From positions 1 to 64,000 of the forward strand of contig CALVBL010000004.1 in the NCBI GenBank assembly GCA_944325775.1: a stretch of 64,000 nt of DNA, given 5' to 3'. The notes beneath the pieces were generated by a model that worked only from the letters and a program-made list of their open reading frames with translations, searched no databases and was not told where the DNA came from. Below are positions 16,514-25,106 of the stretch, piece by piece. The translations under genes and the position numbers were made by a program. This DNA comes from an uncultured Helicobacter sp. (GTDB lineage: Bacteria; Campylobacterota; Campylobacteria; Campylobacterales; Helicobacteraceae). The stretch's first letter is position 1, and each line of letters begins with the position of its first letter.

Positions 16514-16828
16514 ATGGGATTTTTGTGTATTGTATTTTCTGGAATCTTAGATGTGTTTGCCAATCTCGCGTTACAAAAGTCCAATGGCTTTAAAAATCTC
16601 AAATGGGGGCTTTTGGCATTGGTGCTTGTAGATGGGGCGTTTTTGCTGCTCTCATTTGCAGTGTCGTGGTATGGGATCAAGCTGCCCATTGCCTATACGC
16701 TTTGGGGGGCTATCGGGGTGCTTGGATCGGTGGCTGGAGCGTATTATTTTTTTAGGCAGAGCTTGAAGCCCATTGGGTATTTTGGAATGGTATTAGTAAT
16801 CGCCGCGGTAGGACTGCTGAACGCCTAA
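16514..16828 (+). CDS. SMR-family exporter subunit 2
   Basis: A 104-residue four-helix membrane protein, the usual SMR size. Where subunit 1 has Glu in helix 1, this subunit has Asp (GILDVFANLAL), and the conserved helix 3 region reads YTLWGAIGVLGS. It begins 9 bases after subunit 1, and pairs of unequal SMR proteins of this kind normally work as antiparallel heterodimers. The stop overlaps by 4 bases the end of the decayed glycosyltransferase on the other strand. Confidence 0.88.
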   Translation: MGFLCIVFSGILDVFANLALQKSNGFKNLKWGLLALVLVDGAFLLLSFAVSWYGIKLPIAYTLWGAIGVLGSVAGAYYFFRQSLKPIGYFGMVLVIAAVGLLNA

Positions 16829-17257
16829 GGGGTAAGTGGTAGCACTTCCTGTGTCTGCACAGCGATGGGTATATCCCTCTTGGCTTTCCACATATCATGG
16901 CAGTAATCACACGCTTTAAAATACTCTTGTGAGTAAAACCTCCTAAAATCCGCCTTGCTCGTGTGTGAATCTAGTGTGATGAAATCTCCTTCAAATTCTT
17001 CCAATCCCTTAAGTCTAGAGAGCGAGCTTGCGATAGGGCAGATAAATATATGTCCAAACGCCATATTTTGTGTAGATTCACTAGAATCTATGCTGTTGGT
17101 GGGCTTAGATTCTAGATTATGCTCTTGCCCCCCCCCCCAATTTAGCATTAGAAGAAATCGCCATAATGATACTTTGCATAGTTACCGCAGCATATTTGGC
17201 ATAGTTGTCATCGCAGCCAAAGACAATATGATAGCTTGTGTCTGTAAAATCAAGCAT
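16825..17257 (-). pseudogene. Glycosyltransferase family 8 fragment, phase-variable and out of frame
   Basis: Reading from ATG 17257 gives YHIVFGCDDNYAKYAAVTMQS, the start of a GT8 (LgtC-like) sugar transferase. The frame then meets a G11 tract (17128-17138) and stops after 7 further codons. With G10 or G13 it would continue into the downstream frame (QEHNLESK... to 16825), about 144 residues. Even so, GT8 enzymes are about 300 residues and the DxD sugar-nucleotide motif region is not evident, so the gene appears truncated at its 3' end, where the SMR gene now abuts. AAGG lies before the ATG. Confidence 0.65.
17128..17138. repeat. Homopolymer C11 (G11 on gene strand)
   Basis: Eleven C in the glycosyltransferase 8 fragment. 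Frame arithmetic: the two halves join at 10 or 13 G, so the present length is OFF. Confidence 0.9.
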
Positions 17258-17312
17258 AGGAAGCCTTAAAAGGTGGATTTTGGGCGTTATTATAGCAGAG
17301 ATTTTGGGATGG

Positions 17313-17813
17313 CTAAGGGTTTTTGTGAAATTCTAGTTTTTTGCTAAGTCCTAGGGCGTTGTTGGTGTATTTGGCATAGAGGATCTCTAGCGCATAGAGC
17401 TCACCAGCCCCAAGACGTGCGAATGGAAATCGCGCATAATAGATTGCATTCTGCGTATCGCTCGCGGGGCAAAACCTCGCGCGTATCTGCAAGCCCTCGA
17501 TCTTGGCGATTTGTAACGTGTTGGTCGCGATGGTCACGCTGACATTAGGATAGCGCGTGGCTAGCTGTATGTGGGTCGTGTGTGGCTCGCTTTTGAACAC
17601 CAGCGCGAGGTTTGCCTCATCAAAGGCGTAAAAGCAACTCGCGCTGTGAATCCATACAGAATCTAGCGCGCACGATCCTAGAGCCACACTCTGTGTGTGT
17701 TCTAATAGATTCTCTACATGCTGTGAATCTGGTGAATATTGAGTCTGTGGGTAGAGCACACTTAGGGATACGATATGTTGAGCGTGCAAAAACTCTCTGA
17801 TAGCTTGGTGCAT
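17313..17813 (-). CDS. YhbP/UPF0306-like FMN split-barrel protein
   Basis: A 166-residue protein resembling the YhbP (UPF0306) group of pyridoxamine-phosphate-oxidase-like split barrels: SCFYAFDEANLALVFKS then THIQLATRYPNVSVTIA and the following IEGLQIRA strand are the characteristic core. Members bind flavin or are of unknown function; no catalytic claim can be made. It lies between the decayed glycosyltransferase and the peroxidase gene, 43 bases after the latter's stop would begin on the same strand, so it may be co-transcribed with ccp. Confidence 0.7.
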   Translation of the reverse strand: MHQAIREFLHAQHIVSLSVLYPQTQYSPDSQHVENLLEHTQSVALGSCALDSVWIHSASCFYAFDEANLALVFKSEPHTTHIQLATRYPNVSVTIATNTLQIAKIEGLQIRARFCPASDTQNAIYYARFPFARLGAGELYALEILYAKYTNNALGLSKKLEFHKNP

Positions 17814-17856
17814 ACCTATCCCTTTTTAGCTAAATGTAAGCTCACCTAAACACACA

Positions 17857-18900
17857 TTACTCAAACGCCGGCTTTGGTGTCTTGGCAGTAGAATCTGGAA
17901 GCATAGGGTATTCTACCTTAGGCTTGCGTCCGGTGAGAGATTCTAGGAATTTCGCGATTTTGCTTGCCTCTGTGTCGTCTATATCTATGCCTAGCTGGAT
18001 ACTACCCATTTCTTTGATCGCATCGGTGAGTTCCCAAAACGCACCATTATGGAAATATGGAGCTGTCTGGACGACATTGCGCAAAGTAGGTGCTTTGACC
18101 AAGCCATCTTGATTGCCCTTAAACCCACCTAGCGAGGCGAATTGATAGTCTTTGATCACGGCAAAAGGCTGCATACTCCCGCCTAGGTTGATACCGCTGT
18201 GGCAGGTTGCACAGCCTTTGTCCAAAAACATCGCCAAGCCTTCTTTTTGCTCTTTGCTCAGCGCCTTGTCATCGCCATTGAGGAAGTCATCAAAGGGTGC
18301 GGGTGTGATAAGAGTGCGCTCATACACGCCGATTGTTGAGGCGATGAGTTCAAAGGTGATCTTTGTGTTTGCGCCATAGGCTTTTTTGAATGCCTCCACA
18401 TACGCAGGAATAGAGCTAATGCGCTCCACAATAAGATCTTTAGAGGCTGCCATCTCTACGGGGTTTTCGATAGGTCCTTGGGCTTGTTCAGCGAGATGTG
18501 CTGCGCGTCCATCCCAGAATTGAATCTCATTAAATACGCTATTATACACGGTTGGGGAGTTGAGGTGTTGGGGGTTTGCCTGCCATTTGTGCCCGATAGC
18601 AGCAGGCACTAGATCTGCGCCACCAAGTCCGAGATTGTGGCAGGTGTTGCACGAGATGAGATTACTTTTTGAGAGGCGCGGATCGAAGTAGAGCATTTTG
18701 CCTAGTTCGATTTTGGCTGGTGTGGTTTTGTTGCTTTTAGCATCTGGGGCTATTTGTTCGATTAAGGCTTGGATTTGTGCTTGGGATTTGGGCAGAGCTT
18801 GCAAGCCATTATCTTTAGCCATTTGACGCAAAGTAGCATTATCGGGTGTAGCACCCAGCGCGATACTTATGGCACCCAGTGCCAATAGGAATTTATACAT
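17857..18900 (-). CDS. ccpA: Di-haem cytochrome c peroxidase
   Basis: Periplasmic enzyme that reduces hydrogen peroxide with electrons from cytochrome c. A signal peptide (MYKFLLALGAISIALGA) is followed by two c-haem motifs, CNTCH (N-terminal, peroxidatic haem) and CATCH (C-terminal, electron-transfer haem). FDPRLSKS, FWDGRAAHL and APYFHNGAFW are family landmarks. The length of 347 is usual. The Pro-rich tail after residue 325 is not conserved. A 7-1-7 palindrome lies 35-49 bases upstream of the start, suggesting Fur/PerR-type control. Confidence 0.95.
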   Translation of the reverse strand: MYKFLLALGAISIALGATPDNATLRQMAKDNGLQALPKSQAQIQALIEQIAPDAKSNKTTPAKIELGKMLYFDPRLSKSNLISCNTCHNLGLGGADLVPAAIGHKWQANPQHLNSPTVYNSVFNEIQFWDGRAAHLAEQAQGPIENPVEMAASKDLIVERISSIPAYVEAFKKAYGANTKITFELIASTIGVYERTLITPAPFDDFLNGDDKALSKEQKEGLAMFLDKGCATCHSGINLGGSMQPFAVIKDYQFASLGGFKGNQDGLVKAPTLRNVVQTAPYFHNGAFWELTDAIKEMGSIQLGIDIDDTEASKIAKFLESLTGRKPKVEYPMLPDSTAKTPKPAFE

Positions 18901-18934
18901 AGAATCTCCTTGAGGTTTTTGGTATTTTCTAAAC

Positions 18935-18949
18935 TACTAAACTTTAGTA
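18935..18949. promoter_or_regulatory. 7-1-7 palindrome upstream of cytochrome c peroxidase
   Basis: TACTAAA-C-TTTAGTA is a perfect 7-1-7 inverted repeat, embedded in a wider palindrome (TTTTCTAAA at 18925-18933 against TTTAGAAAA at 18951-18959 region). The 7-1-7 shape is that of Fur/PerR family boxes. It lies directly upstream of the ccpA start at 18900. The remaining gap to 19136 shows no gene. Confidence 0.5.
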
Positions 18950-19135
18950 ATTTAGAAAAATTATTATTTGCTAATTACACTTAAGAAAGCATAAAATCAC
19001 AAAATATCGGAGTGAGTGAGAATCTAAGCCTTAAAGATCGAGTGTATGCGGGACAAGATTTTAGTAGTAAGCCTTGCTAAGCCCACTATTTTGCTAAATT
19101 CACCAATCTCTATCAAGCCACTAGCAGGCGTTAGC

Positions 19136-20776
19136 CTACCAGCTTAGGCTTCCACCCACGCGGAGGCTGAAGTATTGTGGTATCGGATAGCCCCGTATAT
19201 CAGTGAATTTCGTGCTAGATTGCAGCGCAATATCAAGAAAGCCTAACACATTGATCCCGCCTGTGAGGATTAGCCCATTATCTTGCCATAAGTCTTTCAT
19301 CGCACCAACTCGCAGATCAAAACCCTTCCAGATAAATCCTGCACCACCGCCTATCATTTGGCTTTTTTGATTCTTGGTGCTAAAGGCGATGATGTCATTT
19401 TGTGTCAGATCCACATCAAAAGCGAGATTAAACCCAGACTGCGTGTAATACGCTATACCAGCACGCGCTTGAGGTTTGATAGCAATATCTTCTAGTGTGG
19501 ATTTGAAAGTAGGAGTGTTGAGGTTTTTACCTACAAGCCCAAGCGTGAGGTATCGAAACTTGGGCAAATCAATCTCATACACCATACCCACATCCACACC
19601 TATGGCTTTATCCATCGTTGTGTTTTTAAAATCTTGCACGATGTTGCTCATCTCTGCACCAAAGTCTGTATTTGCTGTGATTGCGATTTTGTTTTGCATG
19701 CTCATACTATTCATAAGCTTACCGGCGATACCAATATTAAGATTGCCGTTTTTGAGATAGAATGTCCGCGCGTAGCCGATAGGGATCTCACTCAATACAA
19801 AGGAAGTCATATAAATACTATGCGCGTCTGTGCTAGGCTGTCCCTGTAGCGAGGCAATGAGCGAGTGGTCGTCATAGTCTTGCTTGTTTGAGAGCCCATA
19901 AGTGTAGCCATCATTGGTGATTTTAAGCTCATAGTATTGGTTGCCTGCTTCGATGATGAGGCGCATTTTGTCCGGATTGGCATTAAGCGAGATATTAGAA
20001 TACAGCGAGCCAAATAGCCCCACCGCAAATGTGCCTATCATATCGTTGAGCGGACGCGAACCTAGTTGGAATACTAGCCCGTTTTGACTGACAAGATTCA
20101 TATGATTATCTTGGAGGGCGTTTTGCACCATTGCGATGTCGCTCATGGATTGATCTAATCCTTTGTCCGAGCCCTTGCTGATAGTGATAGAGGAGATGGC
20201 ATTTGTGATACTGCCCCCTGCGCCATTGCCAATCTCGAGATTGTCAAAGTCTATGCCCCCCGCCACGCTCTCTATGAGGTCCTTTTGCACATTTGTGAGG
20301 CTGGAGCTGTTTTGGATATTTTCTTTGATTTTATCGATGAGGTCGTTGTAGTTCCCGCCTTTGTGGCTTTGGAGGTAAGATTCTAGCTTTTGCTGTGTGG
20401 TCTGTCCATTAGCGATACCACCCAATATAGAATCTAGCGCGTCATTAATCGCATTGACCACGCCATCTGCCGCCGCGCTACTTCCCGCACCACCAAAGCT
20501 GCTAGCGAGATTACTTGCGGTGGCTTGCATATTAGCGATGTCGATCGTGGCAAGCTGGGCGATGTTTTTTTCTTGGATATTCACACCAAAGCTGTAGCCA
20601 AACTTTACTTTTGGCGAGGCAGAGAGCAAGGCGGGGTTATAATACAGCCCAAAAGCCGAGTTTTTGAGAGCGACGCCCGCACCGCCCATACTCGCCGAGA
20701 CATTGCCCATCGTCCCAAATTCTAGCGCATTGATACTCGCACCAAATATCATTGTCGCATACAGAATCTTTTTCAT
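19136..20776 (-). CDS. TraF/FadL-like outer-membrane protein, copy 1
   Basis: A 546-residue secreted protein (start MKKILYATMIFGAS with AAGGAG before it). After the signal comes LEFGTMGNVSASMGGAGVA and YYNPALLSA, the N-terminal pattern of the TraF_2 family and of FadL-type transporters. The C-terminus ends SLRVGGSLSW. A helical, Gly/Ser/Ala-rich insertion (about residues 75-210) separates the first strands from the barrel and is absent from the neighbouring paralogue. It is probably an outer-membrane barrel for hydrophobic substrates; the conjugation-derived name has no support here. Confidence 0.72.
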   Translation of the reverse strand: MKKILYATMIFGASINALEFGTMGNVSASMGGAGVALKNSAFGLYYNPALLSASPKVKFGYSFGVNIQEKNIAQLATIDIANMQATASNLASSFGGAGSSAAADGVVNAINDALDSILGGIANGQTTQQKLESYLQSHKGGNYNDLIDKIKENIQNSSSLTNVQKDLIESVAGGIDFDNLEIGNGAGGSITNAISSITISKGSDKGLDQSMSDIAMVQNALQDNHMNLVSQNGLVFQLGSRPLNDMIGTFAVGLFGSLYSNISLNANPDKMRLIIEAGNQYYELKITNDGYTYGLSNKQDYDDHSLIASLQGQPSTDAHSIYMTSFVLSEIPIGYARTFYLKNGNLNIGIAGKLMNSMSMQNKIAITANTDFGAEMSNIVQDFKNTTMDKAIGVDVGMVYEIDLPKFRYLTLGLVGKNLNTPTFKSTLEDIAIKPQARAGIAYYTQSGFNLAFDVDLTQNDIIAFSTKNQKSQMIGGGAGFIWKGFDLRVGAMKDLWQDNGLILTGGINVLGFLDIALQSSTKFTDIRGYPIPQYFSLRVGGSLSW

Positions 20777-20813
20777 ACTTCTCCTTAAGATTCTAGAGAT
20801 TCTCATCTCTTCA

Positions 20814-21944
20814 CTAGAATACAAATCCTCCGCCGATTTGTAGAGCTACATATTGCGGGATTTTCATACCATTAAACTCGCCCCTAGAGGTTGAGGCAGC
20901 AACACCAATATCGAGGATACCAAAGCCAAGACCAGCTGAGAGGATCACACCATTGTCTTGACGCAAGTCTTTTGCTACCCCGGCGCGCACATCAAAGAAT
21001 GTGAAAGCGACATCAAGTCCTGCACCGATTTTTTGGGACTGGAGCTTGGTATCAGAAAAGCTTAGCACATCGTTGTTTGTGAGATCCGCATCAGCGGCGA
21101 TAGTGATGTGTTTGCTGATTGTATAGCCTATCCCTAAGCGCGCTTGTGGTCGCACCTTGATCTTGTCATCGCCGAAAGAAAAGGTGGGATTAGTAAGATT
21201 TTTGCCCACGATACCGATACTAAGGCTCTTGATAGGTTCATAGAGCAAGCCTAGATCAAGGCTGAAGTTGCTGCTGCTTTGGTTTCTGCTTGTGAGGATA
21301 TCACTTAGAGAATCCATGAGTTTATCAGCAGTAAAGCTTGAATCAAATTTTTCATTCACTCTAAGAAATGAGCTTGTCATAAGCTTCAGTGCCACGCCCG
21401 CACTCAAATCGCCTATAGGGGTGTTAAAGGTATAGGCATAGGCGATGGGGACTTCTGCGAGGGTAAATCCTGCCGCTGTGAATCCTAGCTGTGCGTTGTC
21501 TATATCTTGAGTGCCTGTGGGCAATTGCCCTGTGAAGCTCATGGACGCATAGAGATTATGCACATATCCGATAGCAAAGCTCCCAATCCCAAATTCCGGA
21601 AGCTGCAAGGCTACAGCCGCTTGTCCCTTGGCATTGATCGCGTTATTATTGAGTAGCTCATTAAATCTGGGAATATCATTAATACTGTTTAGATTGTAGT
21701 TTAGAATCTCAAACATACCTTTTGTGTTAAGATTCATACCTAGGCTGTAGCCGATCTTTGTACCGGGTTTTGCGCTTACAAGAGCTGGGTTAAAAAACAA
21801 TCCATAGGGACTGTTTTTGACCGCGACACCCACACCACCCATACCAAAGGCTTTGTGTCCCACTTCATTAAACTCTAGCGCGAAACTGCTACTTGATAAT
21901 CCAACACACAACGCGCTTGCTGCAAGTGCTTTAAGTGATTTCAT
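20814..21944 (-). CDS. TraF/FadL-like outer-membrane protein, copy 2
   Basis: A 376-residue paralogue of the downstream gene: FNEVGHKAFGMGGVGVAVK and FFNPALVSAKPGTK match the first protein's pattern position for position, and both share GKNLTNPTF/GKNLNTPTF, the DLTxND strand and a VAKDLRQDNG/AMKDLWQDNG motif. It has a signal peptide (to SFA) and a C-terminal Phe. It lacks the 130-residue insertion. It is 37 bases upstream of copy 1, so the two form a tandem pair in one operon. The second of two adjacent ATGs has the better ribosome-site spacing. Confidence 0.75.
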   Translation of the reverse strand: MKSLKALAASALCVGLSSSSFALEFNEVGHKAFGMGGVGVAVKNSPYGLFFNPALVSAKPGTKIGYSLGMNLNTKGMFEILNYNLNSINDIPRFNELLNNNAINAKGQAAVALQLPEFGIGSFAIGYVHNLYASMSFTGQLPTGTQDIDNAQLGFTAAGFTLAEVPIAYAYTFNTPIGDLSAGVALKLMTSSFLRVNEKFDSSFTADKLMDSLSDILTSRNQSSSNFSLDLGLLYEPIKSLSIGIVGKNLTNPTFSFGDDKIKVRPQARLGIGYTISKHITIAADADLTNNDVLSFSDTKLQSQKIGAGLDVAFTFFDVRAGVAKDLRQDNGVILSAGLGFGILDIGVAASTSRGEFNGMKIPQYVALQIGGGFVF

Positions 21945-22070
21945 CATCTCTCCTTGTTTTGGGTTTGTTTATCTGCTAAAAGACATTATGGTAGCATAAA
22001 ACTCATAAATCGGCAATTTGGGCAAAGATTCAGAGTTGGGGGTGAGGGTGGATTCTGTAAGTTCTAGGGC

Positions 22071-22655
22071 TTAGTGGGGTTTGGGTGGTTTGTAGGCGAG
22101 GTTTTCTTGAGTTATGATCGCGTGAGGCTTATATAGGCTGTGCAGAATCTCTAAATATAGCGAGACTTTGAGTGTGTGTGAAGCACGATCTTCGCGAATT
22201 TCAAGCGGTGCGCTTAGCTCAAGGACATAGGGTAGTTTGCGTAAGTCTTGCATAAACTCCAAAAGCTTGGCATTAGAATCTACATAGCCGGTGAGTTCAT
22301 AACGTGTTTTGCTTAGCGCGTTTTCTTCACTATGGGCTACTTGTTTGATCGAAAGGCTAGCAAAATGCTCGCGCAATAGCTCTAGGAGCTCTGCATCATC
22401 GGGGGTGTTGGCATAGAGTTTGTCAAAAGATTCTTGATTATCATTGATAAAGCCCTGCACCTGCGCGCTGATGGCGGCAAAATCGGCATTGGTTTGATTA
22501 TAAATAAGCTCTGCGCGCCTATTCTCGGTAAGCTGGGCTTTGTAAGCATAGATCTTGGGCATAATCACTTTGGTGATACCGATGATAGCAAGCACAACAA
22601 ACAAGAGAAAAAATAGTATATTCTTGACGATAAATTCTGTTTTGTAATCGCTCAT
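22071..22655 (-). CDS. PilO-like inner-membrane protein
   Basis: A 194-residue bitopic protein: a short cytoplasmic end, one membrane helix (about residues 12-30), a coiled-coil stretch (ENRRAELIYNQTNADFAAISAQ) and a C-terminal alpha/beta domain, the layout of PilO or GspM. It is last of three genes that together look like PilM-PilN-PilO, the inner-membrane platform of type IV pili or type II-type DNA-uptake machines. Its C-terminus ends YKPPKPH. The assignment relies on architecture and order, not on strong motifs. Confidence 0.55.
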   Translation of the reverse strand: MSDYKTEFIVKNILFFLLFVVLAIIGITKVIMPKIYAYKAQLTENRRAELIYNQTNADFAAISAQVQGFINDNQESFDKLYANTPDDAELLELLREHFASLSIKQVAHSEENALSKTRYELTGYVDSNAKLLEFMQDLRKLPYVLELSAPLEIREDRASHTLKVSLYLEILHSLYKPHAIITQENLAYKPPKPH

Positions 22656-22678
22656 TTAAACTCTCCTTTGTGTAGATT

Positions 22679-23233
22679 CTATGGTTTGGGCGGATTGGGT
22701 GGTTTGGGGTATTTTTGGCTCACAGAGACGAAGTTAAACCATCCATTCACTAGCGGGAAAAACTCCGCCTTGCTCTCATCAAAGCTCGCTTTTAGCGGTG
22801 CTTCTAGCAAAAACACATACACTTCCCTTGAAGGCGTGATGCCACCAAGCTCAAGTTTGTGTGTGTCGATTTTGAGCCAATGGAGCGTGATTTGAGCAGG
22901 AATGAGGTCTAGGAGTCGCGTAAATCCGTCCCGAAATCGTTCATTGTTTGAGCGCACTTGTGAATCTACGCCTTCGATGATGGCACTCACGCGCGCGTAC
23001 TCAAACTGCAGCCGCGCGAAATAATCCTTAGCAGCGATGATGTTGAGATCAAGGCGCTGGGTGCGGGATTCTAAATCTTTGAGATCGTTTTGCTTGAGGT
23101 AGGTTTGCCAGCTCAGCACCATACTAAAGAGCGCGATACACACCATCATAAGCACGATGTAAAAAAACCACACTTTTGTGAGACGGCGGAAAATCGACTT
23201 CGGCTTGGGTTGGATAAAGCTATAAGTGCTCAT
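22679..23233 (-). CDS. PilN-like inner-membrane protein
   Basis: A 184-residue bitopic protein with a basic cytoplasmic N-terminus (PKPKSIFRRLTK), one membrane helix (about 23-43), a coiled coil (LKDLESRTQRLDLN) and a small periplasmic domain, as in PilN. Its ATG follows directly on the stop of the preceding gene (TAAATG), indicating coupled translation. Like its neighbour it ends in a proline-rich tail, PKPPNPPKP. No peptidase or enzyme motif is present. Confidence 0.55.
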   Translation of the reverse strand: MSTYSFIQPKPKSIFRRLTKVWFFYIVLMMVCIALFSMVLSWQTYLKQNDLKDLESRTQRLDLNIIAAKDYFARLQFEYARVSAIIEGVDSQVRSNNERFRDGFTRLLDLIPAQITLHWLKIDTHKLELGGITPSREVYVFLLEAPLKASFDESKAEFFPLVNGWFNFVSVSQKYPKPPNPPKP

Positions 23234-24250
23234 TTAAGGATTCTCCCTTTGCATAAGCTCGATGAGAATCTTAGTGAGATTCACGCGCTTTAGCTCCACA
23301 TCAAGCAATAGGGTGCTTTGGATATGTGAGAGGGCTTGGGGCGTGATCCCATAGGTGTCAAAGATCACGATTTTTTCTAAAAAATCGCTGCGATAGAGGT
23401 CGTTGCTATAAAATTCATTAATGCAGTTGATGATCGTTTCAGCGGCATTGTGCGCACGGGCTATATCGCGAAACTCCTCGATACGCGAGTGCTCTTCTTG
23501 CTTTTGCTTTTTGATTTCAATCTCTTTGGGGAGGAATTCCTCCTCTAGCACTTCTTTGTCTATGTCCTCTAGCTCGCCGATCTCTTTGAGCTCATCGATA
23601 GAGGAGCCAATCGCCCCTTCGATATTTTTCATATCCAGTAGGGAATTCACCTCGCTTATCTCATCTTGTGTGTCATCGCTTACTTCTAGGGCATTGCCTA
23701 GAGAGAAATATCCACCAAAGGACACGCCTTGCGTATCCGCCACCATGATGCTTATACTGCTACGTGATTGGAGGATATACATACGGTTGCGCTTACATAG
23801 GATTGGCTTGCTTAAAAGCTCAAGTACCACAAATGGCGAGAATAGATAGTCTAAGCCCAGTGCCTTGAGATAGCGCACGCGGTTTTCATCAATAGCGCGC
23901 TTTTGGATATAGCACATCCAGCCATCAAAGGTTATGAAGGTATTATCACTTGCCTTGATACCAAATTGCTGGATTTGGGATTTTTGCGTGGTGCTGACTA
24001 AGCCTTGATTGTAGGTTTTAGAAAACGCGCCTAGGAAGCTAAAGGGATACTTGCGCTTGTAGCTTCTAATGAGTTTAGCGGCTTCTATGGGAAGTTCGTT
24101 GTTGATACATTTGAATTCTTTGTGAATCTCTTCTTTGATATGCTTGTTTTTTTTCACTACGATAGAGAGATTGCAAACCCTTCCATCGACATCCACGCCG
24201 ATGAGAGTCGTGCAAAACAATGGTCGCAAGAGACTAGAGAAATGTAGCAA
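23234..24250 (-). CDS. PilM-like protein
   Basis: A 338-residue protein that begins with a TTG codon preceded by AAGGATAAGGG. The N-terminal GVDVDGRVCNLSIVV and later ISIMVADTQGVSFGGYF segments resemble phosphate-binding strands of the actin-like PilM fold, though the match is weak. An acidic, Lys/Glu-rich helical stretch (about 210-255) precedes the C-terminal end. As first gene of a set followed by PilN- and PilO-like proteins it would sit on the cytoplasmic face. In related Campylobacter, such machines serve natural transformation. Confidence 0.5.
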   Translation of the reverse strand: MLHFSSLLRPLFCTTLIGVDVDGRVCNLSIVVKKNKHIKEEIHKEFKCINNELPIEAAKLIRSYKRKYPFSFLGAFSKTYNQGLVSTTQKSQIQQFGIKASDNTFITFDGWMCYIQKRAIDENRVRYLKALGLDYLFSPFVVLELLSKPILCKRNRMYILQSRSSISIMVADTQGVSFGGYFSLGNALEVSDDTQDEISEVNSLLDMKNIEGAIGSSIDELKEIGELEDIDKEVLEEEFLPKEIEIKKQKQEEHSRIEEFRDIARAHNAAETIINCINEFYSNDLYRSDFLEKIVIFDTYGITPQALSHIQSTLLLDVELKRVNLTKILIELMQRENP

Positions 24251-24297
24251 GCCCTTATCCTTAAAGCAAAATCTTACCTATTGTATCTAAAAAACTT

Positions 24298-24966
24298 TTA
24301 AACTTCTTTATGTGTGCTATCCACGCTATCCATGTAGGCGAGAAGCTTGTCTTTTGCCTCCTCTAGCGGCATTTGGGTATCCACACTAAAGCCTTCAATC
24401 GCATAAAAATCAATCGTGCCAAAGGGCTTTGGGATTTTGAATCTATCCCAAGTCTTTAGCTCCCAGTATTTGCTTAGTTTCACGCGCATAGGAACGATGG
24501 GCACGCCGGCTTTTTGACTCATCGCTACCACACCATCAGCGATAGAATGATAAGGTCCCTTGGGTCCATCGGGTGCCATACCCACTTCATAGCCACCTTT
24601 GAGGAGATTGATAGATTCTATAAGCGCCTTGAGAGCACCTTTAGAGCTTGAACCTCGCAGAATCTTAAGCCCAAAATATTGACAGAGTCTCACCATAAGC
24701 TCGGCATCAAAATGATGAGATGCCATAATATAAAATCCCTTTGATCGCGTGTAAAAAGTCTTTTGTCGCGTCTTTAGATGATGATACAAAAATGGCAACA
24801 TCAAAAATTCCCCATGCCAAAAGGCTGCCACGAAGTTTTGGTGCATCATCGACTCATGCAGGTGAAATCTCCGTCGCGAAGTGAGGTAAATCACCCATAA
24901 TACCGCCCACACAATGCGCGGCAAAAAAAACAAAATCAGCTTGCGCTTGGTTTGCTTGGATAGCAT
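24298..24966 (-). CDS. DUF374 lysophospholipid acyltransferase family protein
   Basis: A 222-residue protein with an N-terminal membrane-associated stretch (LILFFLPRIVWAVLWVIYL), then AAFWHGEF, SHHFDAEL and the RGSSSKGAL and MAPDGPKGP motifs that define the DUF374 branch of the PlsC-like acyltransferases. The HxxxxD catalytic pair is read in SHHFDAEL. Members are thought to acylate lipid A or lysophospholipid; the acceptor here is not known. It is upstream of the pilus-like trio on the same strand and divergent from mqnE. Confidence 0.85.
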   Translation of the reverse strand: MLSKQTKRKLILFFLPRIVWAVLWVIYLTSRRRFHLHESMMHQNFVAAFWHGEFLMLPFLYHHLKTRQKTFYTRSKGFYIMASHHFDAELMVRLCQYFGLKILRGSSSKGALKALIESINLLKGGYEVGMAPDGPKGPYHSIADGVVAMSQKAGVPIVPMRVKLSKYWELKTWDRFKIPKPFGTIDFYAIEGFSVDTQMPLEEAKDKLLAYMDSVDSTHKEV

Positions 24967-25067
24967 ACAAATCCTCTACATAAGACTAAAATCGCGCAAT
25001 TGTAACGCATATTTGCTTACTTGTCTATTTGTGGAGCCATTAACTAACACTTTAGTGTATCTTTGGC

Positions 25068-25073
25068 ATAATT
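25068..25073 (+). promoter_or_regulatory. -10 element of mqnE
   Basis: CATAAT preceded by a T-rich stretch, 34 bases upstream of the mqnE start. Confidence 0.35.
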
Positions 25074-25106
25074 GTGCAGCTTAAGATTCTATGGTAAGGA
25101 GTATAT

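Noticed and set aside
23421..23849. Plus-strand Ser/Ile-rich frame opposite the PilM-like gene
   Set aside because: It is the mirror of the acidic coding strand (Glu/Asp codons read as Ser/Leu/Ile) and lacks a ribosome site.
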